Origin: Chloroflexota bacterium
Lineage (GTDB): Bacteria; Chloroflexota; Chloroflexia; QHBQ01
NCBI GenBank assembly: GCA_025355955.1
Contig: JANXYP010000173.1
Location: forward strand, 1 to 42,712
DNA: 42,712 nt
Reading direction: 5' to 3'
In this document: piece by piece, positions 7,625-15,915 of the stretch
How positions within the stretch are numbered: the stretch's first letter is position 1
Layout of the letters: each line of letters begins with the position of its first letter
Made by a program: the position numbers and the translations under genes
The notes under the pieces: model-generated
Told to the model about the DNA's origin: nothing
What the model saw: the letters and a program-made list of their open reading frames with translations, nothing else
Databases searched by the model: none

Positions 7625-8761
7625 ATGCACAGCGTTGAGATACAGGCACAAACCATCGAGGAAGCAGTACGCCTTGCACTAGAGCAACTGGGCCGCACCC
7701 GTAATGAGGTCAGTATCGAGGTTCTGAGCGGCGGGCGCGACGATGACGATGAGGCGCTGGTCAGGGTCAGCATCAAGCCGGAGATCCTCGCCCGCATTCA
7801 GGCGGCGGGTTCGCGTCCAGCGGCCACGCCAGGGGTCGCGGGCATCGTCGAGGTCGCGCCTGCTGCTGAGGGCGGCAGGCGCGGGCCAGTATATGGCACG
7901 CCCGCGCCTGAGGCAGGTGGGCGCTTCCCCGCACCACAGACGGCGCGGGCCTGGGGAACCGGCCAGCGCCGCGACGACCGTGGCCCCAGTCGAAGCGGCG
8001 GTGGCGGCGGTGGCTTCGGGCGGGGGCGCGATGATCGGCGCAGTGGTAGTGGAGGTGGTGGCGGCTTTGGGCGCGGGCGTGAAGAGCAGCGCGGTGGCTA
8101 TCACAACGATTTCCACGCCGATTTCCGCAGCGTGGCCCAGGCCACCCTGGCCGAGTATGAGAACGAAGCGGCCCAGATGGCGGGCGAGATGCTCGAAGAT
8201 ATGCTCGACCTACTCGACATTCCCGCCAAGGTAGCGCAACGCGATAGCAAGCAGGAGACCCCCGAAGGGTTGGCCGACCCCAAGACCCTGGTGTTGGAAG
8301 TCTTCGAGGTGGACAACGCCGACAAGGGTTTGCTGATCGGCAAGCATGGTGACAACCTCAGCGCCTTGCAATTTGTGCTGAATGTGATGCTGCACAAGAA
8401 GTTGAAGGGCTGGGATCGGGTGGTGATTGACGTGGACGGCTATCGCGTGCGCCGCACCGAGCAGCTTGCCAACATCGCGCTGCGCCTGGCCGCGCAGGTG
8501 ATCGACAGCGGCGAACCGCATGAGATGGAGCCACTGCCACCAGCAGAGCGGCGCGTCGTTCACCTGGCCTTGCAGGAACACGCCACAGTCTACACCGAAA
8601 GCACCGGCGAGGGTAAGGAGCGACGGGTGGTGATCATGCTCAAGGGCGAGGATTACGTGCCGCACGGTGAGGCCGCCACCATCGAAGGCTTTGTGGACAC
8701 CGGCGACTACAGCAACGGCGAAGCGCTGGCCGAATCCGAAGAGGAACCCGTCCAGGCGTAA
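7625..8761 (+). CDS. jag: RNA-binding protein Jag/KhpB
   Basis: The 378-residue protein has the three Jag parts: a Jag-N domain (about 1-50, MHSVEIQAQTIEEAVRLALEQL), a long linker rich in Gly and Arg (about 110-160, repeated GGGGGFGRGR), a KH domain near 225-260 with the GKHG loop, and an R3H domain (about 290-355, PAERRVVHLALQEH). KhpB binds RNA and, in Firmicutes, affects cell division and elongation; its role here is inferred from the family. The RGG-like linker may also touch RNA. ATG at 7625 follows AAGGGAAG; an in-frame ORF opening at 7547 is less likely because it begins within spacer repeats. The last gene of the rpmH cluster. Confidence 0.93.
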   Translation: MHSVEIQAQTIEEAVRLALEQLGRTRNEVSIEVLSGGRDDDDEALVRVSIKPEILARIQAAGSRPAATPGVAGIVEVAPAAEGGRRGPVYGTPAPEAGGRFPAPQTARAWGTGQRRDDRGPSRSGGGGGGFGRGRDDRRSGSGGGGGFGRGREEQRGGYHNDFHADFRSVAQATLAEYENEAAQMAGEMLEDMLDLLDIPAKVAQRDSKQETPEGLADPKTLVLEVFEVDNADKGLLIGKHGDNLSALQFVLNVMLHKKLKGWDRVVIDVDGYRVRRTEQLANIALRLAAQVIDSGEPHEMEPLPPAERRVVHLALQEHATVYTESTGEGKERRVVIMLKGEDYVPHGEAATIEGFVDTGDYSNGEALAESEEEPVQA

Positions 8762-8764
8762 TCG

Positions 8765-8824
8765 GCAAAAAGCCGCCAACGGGGCTTGAGATTTCTTTCC
8801 CAAGCCCGGTTGGCGGCTTTTTGC
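8765..8824. terminator. Bidirectional terminator between jag and the kinase gene
   Basis: Arms of 24 bases with one mismatch (GCAAAAAGCCGCCAAC... at 8765-8788 and ...GTTGGCGGCTTTTTGC at 8801-8824) give a T-run on both strands. It serves the two convergent genes. Confidence 0.92.
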
Positions 8825-8855
8825 ATTCCTGAAAGTTCGGGGTGACACCTGTTCT

Positions 8856-9938
8856 TTAGGCTGCGATGGTAATCCGCGCCAGCGTAACTGCAAACAACAA
8901 TGCGGCAGTCGGCGTAGCAGGCAGTGGCACAATGGTAGGCATGGGTGGGGCCGGGGCAAATATAGTGTTGAACAGGGCCACGATACCGCCGCCAGAGAGC
9001 CAGTTGGTCAGCACCCCAATGAGGATGGCGGAGAGGAAGCCGCCCAGGTAGCGCAGCCAGAGCGGGGTGGCATCAATCAGGCCCGCCAACCCACTCAGTT
9101 CATATAGTTCGTTGAGGAAGGCCCGCACCGCCTGGGGGCGATGCGCGGGGTCAGGCTGCAAGGCGTGCATCGTCGCTTTGCGGGTACTCTCGCTCACATG
9201 GTTGGGCGGCTTGAAACCGTTTGTGTAGGGGTCGCTGCCGATCAGTAGATAGTACATGGTCGCGCCGAGGGCGAAGACATCAATGGTTGGATGGGGGCGG
9301 GTCGCCTGTTCGAGAGCAAGTTGCTCCGGCGGGGCATAGCCGGGGGTGAACAGTGCCTCTTCGGGGCCAGCGACTTCGGTCATGTATTCGCGGGTTGCGC
9401 CAAAATCAATCAGCACTGCCCGTCCCTGCCCCGTGACCATGATGTTGCGCGGCTTGAGATCGCGATGATAGATGGGCGGTTCCTGACTGTGCAGTTGCTG
9501 CAAAGCTTCGCCTACCTGACGGATGAACTCCCTGGCCTCGGCCTCCGGCAACCTGCCGCCGCGCTCGACCGTGTGCTGCTCCAATGTCTGCCCGCTAATG
9601 AACTTCATCACCATATAGGCGCTGTTGTTCTCCTCGAAGTAGTCGTAAACATCCACCACACCGGGGTGATCGAAGCTGGCGACCATGCGGGCCTCGTCGA
9701 GGTACTCGGCCCTGGCTCGCGCCCACTCCGCTTCACCGTAGCTAGACGAGGGAACTACACTCAAGCCATCGGCACGTTCGCTGCCACGCGGGAATAGCTC
9801 CTTGATTGCCACAGGGCGGTTCAGCTTGGTATCCATACCGTGATATATCAGGCTGAGGCCGCCGACGGAGAGCAGGCGATCGACTCGATAGTGTCCGTTG
9901 TTGAGAAAGGTAGGCAGGGGTAGACCCTGGTTGGGCAT
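8856..9938 (-). CDS. Membrane-anchored Ser/Thr protein kinase
   Basis: A Hanks-type kinase domain spans about 17-280: VAIK Lys46, HRDLKPRN with catalytic Asp160, DFG at 178-180, APPE motif and a D-x-FALG segment. The glycine loop is degenerate: LSVGGLSLIY, where the first and third loop Gly are Ser. One transmembrane helix (about 294-312) follows the kinase, then a Pro/Thr-rich stretch and a hydrophobic end (AALLFAVTLA). No PASTA repeats are present, so any sensing part would be very short. Start ATG at 9938 has AAGGAG 12 nt upstream. It lies 23 nt after the BON-domain gene and is almost certainly cotranscribed with it. Substrate unknown. Confidence 0.88.
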   Translation of the reverse strand: MPNQGLPLPTFLNNGHYRVDRLLSVGGLSLIYHGMDTKLNRPVAIKELFPRGSERADGLSVVPSSSYGEAEWARARAEYLDEARMVASFDHPGVVDVYDYFEENNSAYMVMKFISGQTLEQHTVERGGRLPEAEAREFIRQVGEALQQLHSQEPPIYHRDLKPRNIMVTGQGRAVLIDFGATREYMTEVAGPEEALFTPGYAPPEQLALEQATRPHPTIDVFALGATMYYLLIGSDPYTNGFKPPNHVSESTRKATMHALQPDPAHRPQAVRAFLNELYELSGLAGLIDATPLWLRYLGGFLSAILIGVLTNWLSGGGIVALFNTIFAPAPPMPTIVPLPATPTAALLFAVTLARITIAA

Positions 9939-9961
9939 AAGGTTGGGATACTCCTTAGCAG

Positions 9962-10732
9962 CTAATATTCAAGTTCGTCATCGTTGACTTCCCGCACAGC
10001 GGGAACTTCGCCCGCCACCGCAGCAGCCATCTCCGCATCATCCATCGAGTTGACCGTGCCACGCAGGTAGACCACACCATGGCGGGCGGAGACTTCGATA
10101 GGCAGGTCGGTAGTGTAGCTGTCGCCAGCGAGGGCGCGTACCACGGCGGCAGCAAGGTCGTCGTCAGTGAGGGTGCGCTGGGGGTCGAGCGGGGCATCGA
10201 ACTCCTCGGCGGGGGCATCGATCTCGTCAAGGCTAGTGCCAGCGAAACCGCCGCTCACACCTGCGCCCTGTTGCCCACCTAGCCTGCCATCCACAGGCGG
10301 GTCGACCGGCGCGAAGTAGGTCAGGCCATCCTCGATCGCGGCTTGCACGTCGGTGGTGCCTTCACCCTCGAAGGGATCGCCGAAGCCCATATCGTAACCC
10401 GCTTCCTCGCCGCTAACCAGGTAGCGGTCGCCCAGGTTGAGCACATCGGCGTTGCTGCTGATTGGCTGCTCGTCCGCGCCGCTGATCATCTGGTTAAGCT
10501 CCTCAGCATCGGCATCATCATAATCGTCGTCGGCCTCGTCTTCGACGTAAAGTTGGTCGAGGCGATCTGGCGCGGGCTGGGCCAGCGCGGGATCGGGCTG
10601 GGCGGTGGGGGCCACACCTGCGGGGATGCCGCGATCGTCGTCATTGTTACGGCGATACTCACGCAATTCGTCGCTCTTGGGCAGGCTGTCGTTCTCCAGA
10701 TTATCCATATTATTGGTTGAAGCTCCCTTCAT
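9962..10732 (-). CDS. Acidic protein with C-terminal BON domain
   Basis: This 256-residue protein is very acidic and low in complexity up to about residue 185 (runs such as EDEADDDYDDADAEE). The C-terminal ~65 residues (LAAAVVRALAGDS...IEVSARHGVVYLRGTVNSMDDAEMAAAVAGEVPAVREVND) match the BON-domain pattern, a small alpha/beta module often found in envelope or phospholipid-associated proteins. No signal peptide or membrane helix is visible, so the protein is probably cytoplasmic. Met1 and Met9 are both possible starts; neither has a perfect ribosome binding site. The kinase gene starts 23 nt later, and the Ser/Thr-containing acidic region is an obvious candidate substrate; that is inference only. 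Confidence 0.72.
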   Translation of the reverse strand: MKGASTNNMDNLENDSLPKSDELREYRRNNDDDRGIPAGVAPTAQPDPALAQPAPDRLDQLYVEDEADDDYDDADAEELNQMISGADEQPISSNADVLNLGDRYLVSGEEAGYDMGFGDPFEGEGTTDVQAAIEDGLTYFAPVDPPVDGRLGGQQGAGVSGGFAGTSLDEIDAPAEEFDAPLDPQRTLTDDDLAAAVVRALAGDSYTTDLPIEVSARHGVVYLRGTVNSMDDAEMAAAVAGEVPAVREVNDDELEY

Positions 10733-10792
10733 AGTTTCTCACAGCTGACATAGAGAGAGTGATGCAAGTAGCATGCCCTGCTTGGGTGTGTT

Positions 10793-10885
10793 ATACCAAT
10801 TAGCCATGGTGCCGCTATAGATTGGGCCAGGGCGAACAACGGTTCGCCCCTACAGAAATGCCCAATCGTCTCGGCTAGTTGGTAT
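10793..10885. repeat. MITE-like element, ATACCAATT family, copy 2
   Basis: ATACCAATTAGCC at 10793 is mirrored by GGCTAGTTGGTAT ending at 10885. A central REP palindrome GGGCGAAC-AACG-GTTCGCCC followed by CTAC lies at 10830-10853. ATTGGGC/GCCCAAT-like inner arms extend the symmetry. Confidence 0.7.
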
Positions 10886-10917
10886 TACAAGTTATTGGGT
10901 AGCTTGTTCGCTCACCA

Positions 10918-10941
10918 GGGCGGGCCGCTGCCCGCCCCTAC
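10918..10941. repeat. REP-type palindrome
   Basis: GGGCGGGC-CGCT-GCCCGCCC followed by CTAC, in the 424-bp gap between the BON-domain gene and the PASTA kinase gene. Apart from this palindrome, the element at 10793-10885 and the promoter at 10986-11015, I see nothing in that gap. Confidence 0.8.
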
Positions 10942-10985
10942 GTTTACCCAACAACTCGTAACACACCCGCCCTGCTTTGTTGTGG

Positions 10986-11015
10986 TTGACAATAAGATGC
11001 GAACTCGGTTAAAAT
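10986..11015 (+). promoter_or_regulatory. Probable sigma70 promoter of the PASTA kinase gene
   Basis: TTGACA (10986-10991), 18-nt spacer, TAAAAT (11010-11015), about 140 nt upstream of the kinase start. Confidence 0.6.
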
Positions 11016-11156
11016 TAGACCATATTTATGCAACAAACTGGGCGATGGAACGTTATTATTTAGGAATATTATACTACAATTTCCAGGCCGATGTGCGCGG
11101 CGGCACCCGGCCAATTTTAGCGGGAGCGAACGTCGATTGCATCGTAAGGGATGAAC

Positions 11157-13070
11157 ATGGCAGAGCGCAAAGCGGGTGGGGTCGGGGCGGCCGGGCCGCT
11201 GACTAATCGAATATTGAACCAGCGCTACGAGTTGCTGGAGCGCATCGGCGGAGGCGGGATGGCGGTGGTGTACCGCGCCCGCGACATCGCGCTGGGCGGC
11301 CGCATTGTTGCGGTCAAGATCCTGCGTGAGCAGTATGCGGGCGACGATAAGTTTCTGGCCCGCTTCACCCGCGAGGCCAGCGCGGCGGCGGGGCTGAACC
11401 ACCCCAACATCGTCAGCGTCTACGATGTGGGTGAGGACGGCGAGATCCACTATATTGTGATGGAGTGCGTCGAGGGCGAGACGCTGCGCCAATACATGGA
11501 CCGGCAGCCCGGCCCACTGCCCCCCACCCAGGCGGCAGAGATTGCCGCGCAGGTCTGTGCAGCACTGGCCGCTGCCCACGCGATGGGCATCGTCCACCGC
11601 GATATCAAACCGCAGAACGTGCTTATCTCCAACCAGGGCGTAGTCAAAGTGACCGACTTTGGCATCGCCAAGGGATTGAGCGAGATCAGCATGACCGAGA
11701 CCGGCGTGGCGCTAGGGACGGTGCAATACTTCAGTCCGGAGCAGGCGCGGGGGCAGCGAGTATCGCCCCAGTCCGACCTCTACAGCGTGGGCATCATCCT
11801 GTTCGAGATGCTGACCGGGCGGCTGCCGTTCGAGAGCGATAGCATGATGGGTCTGGCGCTCAAACATATTCAGGAGCCGCCGCCGCACCCCCGCCAGTTC
11901 AACCCGGCGGTGCCGCCCGGCCTTGACGCGATCGTAATGAAGGCGCTAGAGAAGCAGCCCGAAGATCGCTTCTCCTCGGCGGAGGCAATGGAGCGGGCGC
12001 TACACAGCTATCAGACATTTGCGCCTTCGCCCGCTGCCACCCGCATTGTCAGCCCCAAGCCCGACCCTTACGGCGCGACCACCTACGTCAACCCGCCCCC
12101 CATGCAGCCAGTGCGCCAGCCGTTGCCGCCGCGCCAGCAATACGTTGCGCCAGCTGCGCCGCTTGTGCCGATGCGCCGCGCCACTAACTACATCGAGGTT
12201 GAGAAGAGCGGCGGGGTTGGTTGGGCCACCTGGATAATCGGCGGGTTGGTGTTGGTTGCGTTGGTTGGCGGGGTGCTGTTCGCCACTACGGTGTTGCCCA
12301 CGCTGGGCAACCAGAACCCCACGCCCGCGCCGGTTGCCATCGTCACCGCTACGCCGGGGCCACCACCCGCCACCGCTACACCGCTGCCACCGGGAGTGGT
12401 GCCGAACGTAACCGGCAAATCGCAGCAGGATGCCGCCTCTACGCTAAACCAGATGGGTTACACGGTGAAGACCATTACCGACAACAGCGCGACCGTGCCG
12501 CTGGGCAGCGTGATATCGCAAGACCCCACCCCCGGCAGCATCATCGACCGCAGCCAGCCAGTGACGCTCACCATCAGCATCGGCCCGCATCGTTATATCC
12601 TGGGCGACTTCCGCAACACCGACGCGGCCGCCGTGCAGAAGCAATTGACCACCCTCGGCCTGAAGGTGACTATCCAGCAGCAGCAAAACGCCGCCCCGGT
12701 TGGCGCAGTGATTGACCAGAACCCACCCGCTCGCAGCACAGTGAGCGAAGGTGATAGCGTTACCCTGATCGTCAGCAGCGGCACAGTGATAATCACGCCG
12801 CAACCTGCTGCTAATGTGCAGGTGCCGGTAGTGGCAGGGCAATCGGTAAATCAGGCCAGCGCCGCTATCCAGGCAGCGGGTCTCACGCCGGTGCAGGGCG
12901 ACAAGCTGGGGCGGGGCGAGGGCGGCATAGACACCACCTTCTACGATAGCGTGCCTAATGGCTACGTACTGAACAGCGATCCAGCCCAGGGTACTTCGGT
13001 GCCAGCAGGGTCGCAGGTGCAATTGATTACCAAGCAGGATAAGGGCGGTGGGAAGAAAACCACGCCTTAG
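11157..13070 (+). CDS. PASTA-domain Ser/Thr protein kinase (PknB/StkP type)
   Basis: This is a 637-residue receptor kinase. The kinase domain (about 24-285) is intact: loop IGGGGMAVVY, Lys54 in VAVK, HRDIKPQN with Asp149, DFG 167-169, GTVQYFSPEQ activation loop end. A Pro-rich juxtamembrane region follows, then one transmembrane helix at about 355-378, then three extracellular PASTA repeats (about 411-476, 477-542, 553-626). PASTA domains in known kinases sense muropeptides or lipid II and link the kinase to cell-wall growth. ATG at 11157 is chosen over ATG 11151 because AAGGG sits 6 nt upstream of it. The fpg gene starts 15 nt after the stop, so the two are probably cotranscribed. Confidence 0.96.
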   Translation: MAERKAGGVGAAGPLTNRILNQRYELLERIGGGGMAVVYRARDIALGGRIVAVKILREQYAGDDKFLARFTREASAAAGLNHPNIVSVYDVGEDGEIHYIVMECVEGETLRQYMDRQPGPLPPTQAAEIAAQVCAALAAAHAMGIVHRDIKPQNVLISNQGVVKVTDFGIAKGLSEISMTETGVALGTVQYFSPEQARGQRVSPQSDLYSVGIILFEMLTGRLPFESDSMMGLALKHIQEPPPHPRQFNPAVPPGLDAIVMKALEKQPEDRFSSAEAMERALHSYQTFAPSPAATRIVSPKPDPYGATTYVNPPPMQPVRQPLPPRQQYVAPAAPLVPMRRATNYIEVEKSGGVGWATWIIGGLVLVALVGGVLFATTVLPTLGNQNPTPAPVAIVTATPGPPPATATPLPPGVVPNVTGKSQQDAASTLNQMGYTVKTITDNSATVPLGSVISQDPTPGSIIDRSQPVTLTISIGPHRYILGDFRNTDAAAVQKQLTTLGLKVTIQQQQNAAPVGAVIDQNPPARSTVSEGDSVTLIVSSGTVIITPQPAANVQVPVVAGQSVNQASAAIQAAGLTPVQGDKLGRGEGGIDTTFYDSVPNGYVLNSDPAQGTSVPAGSQVQLITKQDKGGGKKTTP

Positions 13071-13085
13071 AGGAGAGCAGCCAAA

Positions 13086-13946
13086 TTGCCAGAGCTACCC
13101 GAAGTTGAGACGGTTGTCAACGGTCTGCGCCCGCATCTTAGCGGGCGCAGCATTGTGCAGGTCAGCCACCTTGATTGGCCGCCGACCGTGCATCCGCTTG
13201 AGCCCGAGGCGTTTCGCCAGGCGGTGCAGGATGCCCAGATCGCCGATGTCAGCCGCCGTGCCAAGTATATCATTATCCACCTACAAGGCGGCGCGGCCAT
13301 CGTGGGCCACCTGCGGATGACCGGCCAGCTAACCTACCACGCGCAGTCCACCGCACCGGGGCGCTTCAGCCGCGTGATCATTGAACTGGACAATGGGGCG
13401 CAACTGCACTTCGACGATCAACGCAAGTTTGGCCGCTTGCGCTATGTTGCCGCCGACCAGCCGCTGGCCGGGGCGCTGCCAGCGCTGGGGCCGGAGCCAC
13501 TGGCGGAAGATTTCAGCCGCGCCGACTTCGCCGCCCTGATCGCCCGCAAGTCGCTGCGCGGCAACCCACGCATCAAGCAAGCGCTGCTAGATCAGAGTTT
13601 TCTCAGCGGCCTGGGCAACATCTACGCCGACGAGGCGTTGCACCTTGCCCGCGTCCATCCCATGCGCCAGTTGCGTACCCTCAGCGATGACGAAATTGGT
13701 CGCGTCTATGATGCCTTCCAGCAGGTGCTACGCCAGAGCATTGCCAATAACGGTACCACATTCAGCGACTACCGCGATGCCTTCGGTGGACACGGCTCCA
13801 ACCAGAACAGCCTGCGCGTCTACCAGCGCACCGGCCAGCCCTGTGCTGACTGCGGCACTCCCATCGAGCGCATCGTGGTCGGCGGGCGAGGGACGCACTA
13901 TTGCCCGCAGTGTCAGCCGTTGGTGGAGGTACAAGTTGAAAGTTGA
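13086..13946 (+). CDS. mutM: Formamidopyrimidine-DNA glycosylase (Fpg/MutM)
   Basis: Fpg removes 8-oxoguanine and formamidopyrimidines and nicks the abasic site. The 286-residue product begins MPELPEVET, where Pro2 is the catalytic nucleophile and Glu3 assists; this fixes the start at a TTG codon (13086), with GGAG 10 nt upstream. Lys59 (RRAKY) and the H2TH region (LLDQSFLSGLGNIYADEALH) are present. The C-terminal zinc finger uses Cys253, Cys256, Cys273 and Cys276, with the conserved Arg268 in the finger. The last residues (VQVES) are encoded by an ACAAGTTGAA repeat that also shapes the end of the convergent gene. Cotranscribed with the PASTA kinase. Confidence 0.97.
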   Translation: MPELPEVETVVNGLRPHLSGRSIVQVSHLDWPPTVHPLEPEAFRQAVQDAQIADVSRRAKYIIIHLQGGAAIVGHLRMTGQLTYHAQSTAPGRFSRVIIELDNGAQLHFDDQRKFGRLRYVAADQPLAGALPALGPEPLAEDFSRADFAALIARKSLRGNPRIKQALLDQSFLSGLGNIYADEALHLARVHPMRQLRTLSDDEIGRVYDAFQQVLRQSIANNGTTFSDYRDAFGGHGSNQNSLRVYQRTGQPCADCGTPIERIVVGGRGTHYCPQCQPLVEVQVES

Positions 13947-14021
13947 AAGCGAAAAGCGGAAGAGTAGCTAATCGCCTACAACTTCCGCCAACCACATCAA
14001 CCTTCAACTTGTAACTTGTAA
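13929..14021. repeat. Inverted ACAAGTTGAA repeats at convergent gene ends
   Basis: ACAAGTTGAAAGTTGAA at the fpg 3' end (about 13931-13947) is mirrored by TTCAACTTGTAACTTGT at 14002-14018 in the end of the dehydrogenase gene. The repeats form the last codons of both genes and could pair as a hairpin. Confidence 0.6.
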
Positions 14022-15496
14022 CTGATACGATACACCACCCCTGCCGCATCGTCGCTGAGGAACAGACTGCCGTCGGGCGCGGTGAGAGGATCAACCGGAC
14101 GACCCCACTTGCCACCTTCCAGCCAGCCAGTGGCGAAGTCAATAGCGGGCTGCGGCTTGCCGTTGACGAACGGCACACGCACCAGCTTCGCGCCAGTTGG
14201 CACGCTACGATTCCAACTGCCGTGGAAGCCGATGAAAAGGTTGCCCTGGTAGGCGGCGGGGAACTGCTGGCCGCTGTAGAAGTCGAGACCCAACGGCGCG
14301 CTGTGCGCCTGCATCTTCAGGTCGGGCAACTCCAGGTGCTGGCAGTATGACGCATCTTTCTGCCCAAAGTCGCTGTCGTAGACGCGGTCGCCGTAGCAGT
14401 AGGGCCAGCCGTAGTCCGCGCCGTCCTTCACCTGCACCAGTATCTCCGGCGGCACGTTGTCGCCCAGATTGTCGCGGCCATTGACCACCGCCCATAGCTT
14501 GTCGCTGCCGGGCACAAACTCGATGCCCACCGCATTGCGAAGCCCGCTGGCAAAGGTGCGGCGGTTAATCGCCTGGCTGCCATCCGCGCTCATATCAAAG
14601 ACGCTGATAGTCGCGTAGCGCGGGTCGCTCTCGATGCAGACGTTGCAGGTCGAGCCCGCCGCGATATACAACCGTCCGTCGGGGCCGAAGGCGATGGTGC
14701 GGGTATGGTGGTCACTGCCAGCGGGAATGTCCTCAGTAACGGTGGCAGCAGCGGCGCTGGCCTTGAGGTCGCCACTGGCGTAGGGATAGCGCACCACCTT
14801 GCTATCGGTGGCGACGTAGAGGTAGCCGCTATGGAAGGCCAGGCTGTGCGGGTTATCCAGACCCTCCGCAAACACGCTAACACTGTCGGCCACATCGCTA
14901 TGGTTACGGTCGGGTAGAGCAACTACCTGACCTGCCGCCATGTTGGCAACGAACAGGTCGCCATTCGGCGCAATCGCCATCATGCGCGGCGCGTGCAACC
15001 CGGCAGCGAACACGCTGATGCTGAAGCCGGGCGGCAGGTTAATCTTGCTCCCTGGCTGGAAGCCGCTGTATTGTTGCGGCACGTTCACATTCATCGCCTG
15101 CAAGCGGGTGGGCTGCACTAGCGGAGCAACTGCGGTCGGTGGCGCAAGCGTGTCGGTCGCGATCGGGTTCAGGGGCGCAAGCGTGTTGATCGTGCCTGGC
15201 GGTGGCGCAAGCGTGTCGGTCGCGGTAGTAGCAGGCAAGGCAGCAGTAGCGGTCGGTTCAGCCAGAGCAATTGTCGGCATGAGTACCAGCGTAGTTGGCG
15301 AGGCGACAGCAGGCGAAATAGTAGGTGGCGCAACCGCCTCAAGCGTTGGTGTAGGGTTAGTGGCAATGACGTTGACCGCGACGGCAACGCTGGTAGCAGT
15401 GGCTGATGGCGGCGGCGTAAGCGTAGCATTGTCGCAGCCCGCCAGCACGAAGATGCTTACCAGCAGGGCTAGCGCCTGCATTCTGATCCGCTTCAT
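13997..15496 (-). CDS. Lipoprotein PQQ-type sugar dehydrogenase (glucose/sorbosone dehydrogenase family)
   Basis: Residues 1-20 are a lipoprotein signal (MKRIRMQALALLVSIFVLAGC, lipobox VLAGC). A Thr/Pro/Ala-rich linker of about 110 residues follows (repeats such as ATDTLAPP). The rest is a six-bladed beta-propeller of the GSDH family: GFSISVFAAGLHAPRMMAIAPNGDLFVA, HTRTIAFGPDGRLYIAAGS, GLRNAVGIEF, DYGWPYCYG, HSAPLGLDFYSG, FIGFHGSWNRS and GRPVDPLTAPDGSLFLSDD. Enzymes of this family oxidise aldoses or sorbosone with PQQ; no PQQ synthesis genes are in the window. The ATG at 15496 is preferred because it starts the signal peptide; two upstream in-frame Mets are unlikely. It is anchored outside the membrane and its exact substrate cannot be read from sequence. 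Confidence 0.88.
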   Translation of the reverse strand: MKRIRMQALALLVSIFVLAGCDNATLTPPPSATATSVAVAVNVIATNPTPTLEAVAPPTISPAVASPTTLVLMPTIALAEPTATAALPATTATDTLAPPPGTINTLAPLNPIATDTLAPPTAVAPLVQPTRLQAMNVNVPQQYSGFQPGSKINLPPGFSISVFAAGLHAPRMMAIAPNGDLFVANMAAGQVVALPDRNHSDVADSVSVFAEGLDNPHSLAFHSGYLYVATDSKVVRYPYASGDLKASAAAATVTEDIPAGSDHHTRTIAFGPDGRLYIAAGSTCNVCIESDPRYATISVFDMSADGSQAINRRTFASGLRNAVGIEFVPGSDKLWAVVNGRDNLGDNVPPEILVQVKDGADYGWPYCYGDRVYDSDFGQKDASYCQHLELPDLKMQAHSAPLGLDFYSGQQFPAAYQGNLFIGFHGSWNRSVPTGAKLVRVPFVNGKPQPAIDFATGWLEGGKWGRPVDPLTAPDGSLFLSDDAAGVVYRISYKLQVEG

Positions 15497-15570
15497 AAGG
15501 GTTGACCTCTCCATTTCCTTTGGCAACAAACTTATCGCAGCAAACTTGCTTGCATGGATTGTGCCATACA

Positions 15571-15598
15571 AGTATAAACAAAACAGGATTTAAGGCAA
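15571..15598 (-). promoter_or_regulatory. Possible promoter of the sugar dehydrogenase gene
   Basis: On the minus strand TTGCCT (15598-15593), a 16-nt spacer and TATACT (15576-15571), about 75 nt before the ATG. Confidence 0.45.
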
Positions 15599-15690
15599 GT
15601 CTAATCATTGGCTGAAGCGACTGGGCGTATGCGATTGCCCCTACACCAATTCGGCGCAAATATGCCAACCAAGGTTGTAATATTAGGCAG
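15592..15690. repeat. Degenerate copy of the TAATATTAC MITE family
   Basis: From GGGCGTATGCGATTGCCC at 15623 to GGTTGTAATATTA near 15686 this matches the right half of the element at 18759-18890 with scattered differences. The left half is eroded. Confidence 0.6.
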
Positions 15691-15804
15691 TACCTGCGGG
15701 CAACTTGACGCGGCTAATGAGAGGCGGCTATAATCCCCAGCGATAGGTAAACCCGCCAACAACAAACCACCGCAGCGGATAATAGCAAGGTAGACGAGTA
15801 AAGT

Positions 15805-15860
15805 ACCAACCGCCTAAAGGCGGTGGCATTGTCCCTAACCAGCCTTACGGCTAGCTGAGA
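15805..15860. repeat. Two adjacent small palindromes resembling a transposon end
   Basis: ACCGCC-TAAA-GGCGGT (15809-15824) is followed by AGCC-TTAC-GGCT (about 15842-15853). Paired subterminal hairpins like these are typical of IS200/IS605 ends, but no transposase is nearby. Confidence 0.35.
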
Positions 15861-15915
15861 CGCGAGGCCGCTTTACATCGGCCCACTGGAAGCGCATATA
15901 GCACAACCAGCAAGG

